From the NCBI GenBank assembly GCA_028703745.1, contig JAQVME010000039.1:1-9044 (forward strand): a stretch of DNA of 9,044 nt. Reading direction: 5' to 3'. The DNA comes from Clostridia bacterium (lineage in GTDB: Bacteria > Bacillota > Clostridia > Christensenellales > DTU072). The notes beneath the pieces are model-generated. The model saw nothing but the letters and a program-made list of their open reading frames with translations, did no database searches and had not been told where the DNA came from. Of this stretch, positions 5,896 to 9,044 are shown piece after piece. A program made the translations under genes and the position numbers. Numbering within the stretch: the first letter of the stretch is position 1; every line of letters begins with the position of its first letter.

Positions 5896-6453
5896 TTATT
5901 CTCCTTTTTGTACAACCTTTCCTCTCAACGCGGAGATCATTTTGGCTGTTCTTAAAGACTTAAGACCTTCGAGCGTCGCCTTGACGCTGTTGATGGGATT
6001 GCTGGAACCGATTGACTTTGTTCTGATGTCTTTTATTCCGCTGACCTCAAGCACTGCGCGGACTGCGCCGCCTGCAATAACTCCGGTACCTTCAACGGCA
6101 GGCATAAGAAGCACCTTGCCCCTTCCAAAAATACCTTGCGCCGCGTGGGGAATAGTCGTGCCTTCCGTAGCTATGGTAAACATTGAATTCTTGGCGACCT
6201 TTATGGCCTTCTCGATAGCCTCGGGTACTTCCTTGGCTTTGCCAAGACCCGCGCCTATCTTGCCGTTTTCGTCACCGACCACTACAAGCGCAGCAAACCG
6301 CATATTGCGACCGCCCTTAACAACCTTTGTTACGCGGTTGATGGAGACAGTCTTTGTGATAATGCCGTCGTTCTCCTGCTCCTGCCTTCTGCCTCTCTTG
6401 AATTTGTCGTTTCCTTTGAATTCGCCTTTATGTTCTCTATTGTCAAATGCCAT
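5896..6453 (-). CDS. rpsE: 30S ribosomal protein S5
   Basis: S5 lies at the mRNA entry tunnel on the 30S subunit and influences decoding accuracy and helicase action. The 185-residue protein contains the S5 double-stranded-RNA-binding-like domain: VVKGGRNMRFAALVVVGD (about 44-61), GKIGAGLGKAKEVPEAIEKA, then GRGKVLLMPAVEGTGVIAGG and the C-terminal KSIGSSNPINSVKATLEGL. Compared with the 166-residue Bacillus protein it has a longer, charged N-terminus (residues 1-30, rich in Lys, Arg, Glu, Asp). The ATG at 6453 is reached from an AGGAGG that includes the TAG stop of rplR. The next gene, rpmD, starts at or within three bases of its TAA. Confidence 0.98.
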   Translation of the reverse strand: MAFDNREHKGEFKGNDKFKRGRRQEQENDGIITKTVSINRVTKVVKGGRNMRFAALVVVGDENGKIGAGLGKAKEVPEAIEKAIKVAKNSMFTIATEGTTIPHAAQGIFGRGKVLLMPAVEGTGVIAGGAVRAVLEVSGIKDIRTKSIGSSNPINSVKATLEGLKSLRTAKMISALRGKVVQKGE

Positions 6454-6462
6454 TTTTGCCTC

Positions 6463-6843
6463 CTAAAAAACCAAACCGGTTTCTCTTGCGCCGTCTGCGA
6501 CTGCCGCGATACGTCCTGTGTAAAGGTATCCGCCTCTGTCGAACACGACGGCGGCTATGCCTTTTTCCTTCGCCCTTTCGGCAACTATCTTGCCTACGAC
6601 CTTAGCGGCATCGGTTTTCTTCATGCCGGCAATCTGCGCTGCTACTGACTTCTCTACTGTGGCGGCTGAAACGAGGGTGTTCCCCGAGCCGTCGTTGGCG
6701 GTGTCGTCAATAATCTGCGCGTATATATGGCTCAAAGACCTGTATATATTCAAACGTGGCTTCTCTGCCGTGCCCACGATTTGGAAACGCATACGGGCAT
6801 GCCTGTCTTGCCTAACTTCGTTCTTATTCTTTTTTGTTATCAT
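6463..6843 (-). CDS. rplR: 50S ribosomal protein L18
   Basis: L18 binds 5S rRNA and, with L5 and L25-type proteins, attaches it to the central protuberance of the 50S subunit. The 126-residue protein opens MITKKNKNEVRQDRHARMR and shows the family features GTAEKPRLNIYRSLSHIYAQIIDD (about 24-47), an alanine-rich helix with VVGKIVAERAKEKGI, and the C-terminal VVFDRGGYLYTGRIAAVADGARETGL. Its ATG at 6843 has AAGGAG about 10 bases upstream; an out-of-frame ATG closer to the site stops after three codons. Its TAG stop is part of the rpsE ribosome binding site. Identification is secure. Confidence 0.98.
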   Translation of the reverse strand: MITKKNKNEVRQDRHARMRFQIVGTAEKPRLNIYRSLSHIYAQIIDDTANDGSGNTLVSAATVEKSVAAQIAGMKKTDAAKVVGKIVAERAKEKGIAAVVFDRGGYLYTGRIAAVADGARETGLVF

Positions 6844-6858
6844 AATCTCATGGCTCCT

Positions 6859-7401
6859 TTATTTACCGGCAGTCTTGCCCTCTTTCCTCACAATGGTCTC
6901 GTCCTTGTAACGGACGCCGTAACCATGATAGGGTTCGGGTTTTCTTACTGCTTTTATATCAGCTGCGCATTGTCCGACTTTGTTTTTGTCAATGCCTTTT
7001 ACGCTTATTTCGGTGTTAGAAACGCACTCAAGCTTGATGCCCTCGGGAGCTTCTATATTTACGGGATGGGAATATCCAACGTTAAGTACAAGCTTTGCGC
7101 CCTGCATAACCGCTTTGTAGCCTACGCCTTCAATAAGAAGGTTCTTGGAATAACCCTTCTCCACGCCTTGAACCATGTTGGCGATAAGAGCGCGGTAAAG
7201 CCCGTGCGCGGCCTTTACTTCCTTTTCTTCGGTAGCGCGTGTTACTTGAATTTCTTTCGGCGTAATCTCAACGTTGATTTTTCGGTTCTGAATCTCCTGG
7301 GAAAGCGTTCCCAGAGGACCGGTTACGGTGATGACGCTGCCGCTTAGCTCTGCTTTAACCTTGCCGGTAAGGGCAACGGGTAATCTTCCTATTCTTGACA
7401 T
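6859..7401 (-). CDS. rplF: 50S ribosomal protein L6
   Basis: L6 lies near the sarcin-ricin loop and the base of the stalk, contributing to the factor-binding region. The 180-residue protein has the two repeated L6 domains: an N-terminal one (MSRIGRLPVAL, VTGPLGTLSQEI) and a C-terminal one (LLIEGVGYKAVMQGAKLVLNVGYSHPV, about 89-114). The C-terminal signature reads KPEPYHGYGVRYKDE, where PEPYKGKGIRY is commoner, so two lysines of the motif are replaced by His and Tyr. The ATG at 7401 is 6 bases from an AGGAGG containing the TAG stop of rpsH. Standard place between rpsH and rplR. Confidence 0.98.
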   Translation of the reverse strand: MSRIGRLPVALTGKVKAELSGSVITVTGPLGTLSQEIQNRKINVEITPKEIQVTRATEEKEVKAAHGLYRALIANMVQGVEKGYSKNLLIEGVGYKAVMQGAKLVLNVGYSHPVNIEAPEGIKLECVSNTEISVKGIDKNKVGQCAADIKAVRKPEPYHGYGVRYKDETIVRKEGKTAGK

Positions 7402-7411
7402 CGTTTACCTC

Positions 7412-7906
7412 CTACCAAACGTAAGCCAGCACTTCACCGCCGGCGCCATTTTCGCGTGCCTCTTTGTCGGTCATAATGCCTTTTGAGGTGGAAATGATTG
7501 CTATACCCAGACCGTTAAGCACTCTGGGCAGATCTTCCTTTCCGGCGTAAACACGCAGTCCGGGCTTGGATATTCTTTTGATGCCCGTAATTACCTTTTG
7601 GTTGTTTGCGCCATATTTCAGTTCGATAACAATATTGTCATAAAGCTTTCTCTTCGCCTGACGGTTGATAGCTTTTTTTTCAATGCTGCTTCTCGGCTGA
7701 TTGTCTTCCTTTTTGTCCTTCTTCTCCGAGGAAAGAGCCTCTTCCTTCGTGAGCACGCTTGCGCTCTTTATGAAGCCTTCCTTGACGAGAATCTCGGCGA
7801 TAGCCATTTTCTCTTTAGAAGCCGGGACGTCTACGCTCTCGTATCTCGCGGTTAGTCCGTTTCTTATACGGGTCAGCATATCTGCGATGGGATCTGTTAT
7901 TGCCAT
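7412..7906 (-). CDS. rpsH: 30S ribosomal protein S8 with a central charged insertion
   Basis: S8 binds the central domain of 16S rRNA and in Escherichia coli represses the spc operon by binding its mRNA. The 164-residue protein is about 32 longer than the 131-132 family norm. The N-terminal domain (ITDPIADMLTRIRNG, VDVPASKEK, EGFI at 43-46) and the C-terminal domain (ITGIKRISKPGLRVYAG, RVLNGLGIAIISTSKGIMTDKEAR, GGEVLAYVW) are conserved. The extra residues lie about 52-86 and are rich in Lys, Glu, Asp, Ser and Arg. The frame is intact on both sides. Its ATG at 7906 follows GGAGG with a 7-base spacer, just after the rpsN stop. The insertion includes a run of eight A residues. The identity is certain; the role of the insertion is unknown. 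Confidence 0.97.
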   Translation of the reverse strand: MAITDPIADMLTRIRNGLTARYESVDVPASKEKMAIAEILVKEGFIKSASVLTKEEALSSEKKDKKEDNQPRSSIEKKAINRQAKRKLYDNIVIELKYGANNQKVITGIKRISKPGLRVYAGKEDLPRVLNGLGIAIISTSKGIMTDKEARENGAGGEVLAYVW

Positions 7907-7919
7907 ATTTACACCTCCA

Positions 7920-8105
7920 TTACCAGCTTGCTTTCTTTATGCCGGGGATTTGACCTTTGTAAGCCAAATTCCTGAAGCATATTCTGCAAATACCGTATTT
8001 TTTCAGAACAGCGTGAGGTCTGCCACAGATGCTACAACGCGTGTATTCTCTTGTGGTGAACTTTTGCTTTCTCTGCTGCTTGTTTATCATTGCTTTCTTT
8101 GCCAT
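7920..8105 (-). CDS. rpsN: 30S ribosomal protein S14, zinc-binding (type Z)
   Basis: S14 is needed for late assembly of the 30S head. This is the short 61-residue zinc form: Cys24, Cys27, Cys40 and Cys43 are all present in TRCSICGRPHAV and ICRICFRNLAY, and the C-terminus GQIPGIKKASW is canonical. I chose the ATG at 8105, because it gives the standard MAKKAMI opening and lies after GGAGG; an upstream in-frame ATG at 8198 would fall inside rplE. The GGAGG overlaps the TAG stop of rplE. The name rpsZ or rpsN1 is also used for this form. Intact zinc ligands suggest use under zinc-replete growth. Confidence 0.97.
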   Translation of the reverse strand: MAKKAMINKQQRKQKFTTREYTRCSICGRPHAVLKKYGICRICFRNLAYKGQIPGIKKASW

Positions 8106-8119
8106 TATTAATAAACCTC

Positions 8120-8710
8120 CTACTTGCTGAAGGGCATTCCGATCTGCTTGAGCAGCTCTTTTGCCTCTTCGTCGGTGTTTGCCGTAGTGACCACGCAAAC
8201 ATCAAAGCCTCTGACCTTCTCAACCTGGTCGTAAGATATCTCGGGGAATATAAGTTGCTCCTTGACTCCGATGGCATAGTTTCCTCTGCCGTCAAACGCC
8301 TTAGGGCTGACGCCCCTGAAGTCTCTAACACGGGGAAGCGCGATAGAAACAAGCTTGTCCAAAAAGTCCCACATTCTCGTGCCGCGCAGAGTCACCTTCG
8401 CGCCGACGCTCATATTTTCTCTGACTTTGAAATTGGCTACGGATTTCTTTGCCTTCGTAACTACGGCTTTTTGTCCTGCTATAGTTTCGAGTTCATTAAT
8501 CGCAAGCTGCATGCTTTTGGCGTTGTCTTTGACGTCGCCCAAACGCATATTGAGTATAATCTTGTCAACTTTTGGTACCTGCATTACGTTCTCGTAATTG
8601 AAGGTCTTTATAAGAGCGGGGATTATTTCCTCTTTGTAACGCTTTTTGAGTCTGTTCTCATATTTCACAGCGGGTATTGCCGCCGCTGCGGTTTCTTTAG
8701 CTTTTGCCAT
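8120..8710 (-). CDS. rplE: 50S ribosomal protein L5
   Basis: L5 binds 5S rRNA and touches the P-site tRNA and S13 across the subunit interface. The 196-residue protein has the conserved body: NRLKKRYKEEIIPAL, then MQVPKVDKIILNMRLGD, AGQKAVVTKAKKSVANF, GAKVTLRGTRMWDFLDKL, LPRVRDFRGVSPKAFDGRGNY and the C-terminal VTTANTDEEAKELLKQIGMPF. It carries about 17 extra residues at the N-terminus, mostly Ala, Lys and Glu, relative to Bacillus L5. The ATG at 8710 is supported by GGAGG 7 bases upstream; an in-frame GTG at codon 15 lacks a ribosome binding site. Its TAG stop is nested in the rpsN ribosome binding site. Confidence 0.97.
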   Translation of the reverse strand: MAKAKETAAAAIPAVKYENRLKKRYKEEIIPALIKTFNYENVMQVPKVDKIILNMRLGDVKDNAKSMQLAINELETIAGQKAVVTKAKKSVANFKVRENMSVGAKVTLRGTRMWDFLDKLVSIALPRVRDFRGVSPKAFDGRGNYAIGVKEQLIFPEISYDQVEKVRGFDVCVVTTANTDEEAKELLKQIGMPFSK

Positions 8711-8726
8711 CTATAAACCTCCTCTC

Positions 8727-9044
8727 CTATTCCTTTACTACTTTCTTTCTGACGGCCGTCGCGGTCGCCTTGGGGGCTACTGCGGCGGTTTTTGAAGGTT
8801 CTGCCTCAGGTTCGGAAGTTGCTGCCTCAGCGGTCTCAACTACCTCTGCCTTTTCGGTGACTTCTTCTTTCTTGGTTCTCTTCTTTACCGTCGCCTTTGC
8901 CTTCTTTTCGACAAACTTCTTGGTCTCAAGAACGGCTCCGCATTTTTTGCAGATTCTCTCCTTCTTGCCTTCGACGACTGCGTGTCCTACTCTCGTCGGC
9001 TTGTCGCAGGCGGAGCAGATAGGCATGAGATTGGATACGTCGAT
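8727..9044 (-). CDS. rplX: 50S ribosomal protein L24, C-terminal part with long charged tail (5' end beyond window)
   Basis: L24 starts 50S assembly by binding the 5' domain of 23S rRNA. The frame is open to the right edge: reading inward gives IDVSNLMPICSAC, matching the usual IHVSNVM segment, so the methionine within it is internal and not a start. Next come KPTRVGHAVVEGKKERICKKCG, where Cys10, Cys13, Cys32 and Cys35 of the fragment form a zinc-ribbon-like set known in many Gram-positive L24 proteins. The family normally ends soon after this point. Here about 65 further residues follow, rich in Lys, Glu, Ala, Thr and Val, basic at both ends and acidic in the middle, with no recognisable domain. 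Its TAG stop is followed by GAGAGGAGG, the rplE ribosome binding site. Confidence 0.94.
   Translation of the reverse strand: MDVSNLMPICSACDKPTRVGHAVVEGKKERICKKCGAVLETKKFVEKKAKATVKKRTKKEEVTEKAEVVETAEAATSEPEAEPSKTAAVAPKATATAVRKKVVKE

Noticed and set aside
5894..5896. First ATG as the rpmD start
   Set aside because: Its spacing from GGAG is only 4 bases, and the next ATG gives better spacing and the family N-terminus; the difference is one residue and cannot be settled from sequence alone.
6727..7347. Long plus-strand open frame of 206 codons opposite rplF and rplR
   Set aside because: It is antisense to two unambiguous ribosomal protein genes, has no convincing ribosome binding site and its translation resembles no family; it is a shadow frame.
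7920..8198. Upstream ATG for rpsN at 8198, giving 92 residues
   Set aside because: It would lie inside rplE; the ATG at 8105 has a strong ribosome binding site and gives the canonical 61-residue S14.
8090..8716. Plus-strand open frame of 208 codons opposite rplE
   Set aside because: It mirrors the whole of rplE, has a Leu/Ser/Cys-rich composition typical of reverse-complement reading, and no supporting signal.
8727..9026. L24 tail region as a separate 99-residue gene starting at 9026
   Set aside because: The frame is open to the window edge and the residues before the Met match internal L24, so the Met is not a start.
1..9044. Mobile elements, CRISPR arrays, tRNA or rRNA genes, defence or biosynthetic systems
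   Set aside because: The genes are tightly packed and collinear with the conserved superoperon; I saw no direct repeats, transposase fragments or RNA-gene signatures.

Overview
The window is one long stretch of the conserved bacterial ribosomal-protein superoperon, transcribed entirely on the minus strand (right to left). In transcription order it holds the end of the spc operon and the start of the alpha operon: rplX (5'-truncated by the window edge), rplE, rpsN, rpsH, rplF, rplR, rpsE, rpmD, rplO, secY, adk, map, a small KOW-domain gene, infA, rpmJ, then about 190 bases without a gene, then rpsM, rpsK, rpsD and the first 90 codons of rpoA (cut by the left edge).

The organism is most likely a Gram-positive member of the Clostridia or a close relative. 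The grounds are the short zinc-type S14, zinc-ligand S4 and L36, a single-copy L30, the adk-map-KOW-infA-rpmJ order with an L14e-like KOW protein between map and infA, the zinc-LID adenylate kinase, strong AGGAGG ribosome binding sites at most starts, and moderate base composition. I cannot name a genus. The genes look vertically inherited and intact, and I see no mobile element, CRISPR array, tRNA or rRNA.

Region by region: 2051-9044 is the spc part, with genes spaced by 0-25 bases or overlapping by 1-4 bases, so the products (50S and 30S proteins, the SecY translocon, adenylate kinase, methionine aminopeptidase, IF1) are probably made from one polycistronic message with translational coupling. 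The stretch 1721-1910 carries a near-consensus promoter (TTGCTA, 17 bases, TATAAT) whose spacer and -10 lie inside a 12-bp perfect inverted repeat, followed by a second 10-bp hairpin in the leader. It probably drives the alpha genes (S13, S11, S4, RNA polymerase alpha) independently of the spc genes. Positions 1-1720 hold those genes.

I do not see an undescribed multi-gene system. The points worth a second look are the promoter embedded in a palindrome with a structured leader before rpsM, a roughly 33-residue charged insertion in S8 with an A8 tract, a long charged tail on L24, stop codons nested in the next gene's Shine-Dalgarno at four junctions, a CxC zinc pair in the adenylate kinase LID, and a GTG start for infA fixed by its ribosome binding site.
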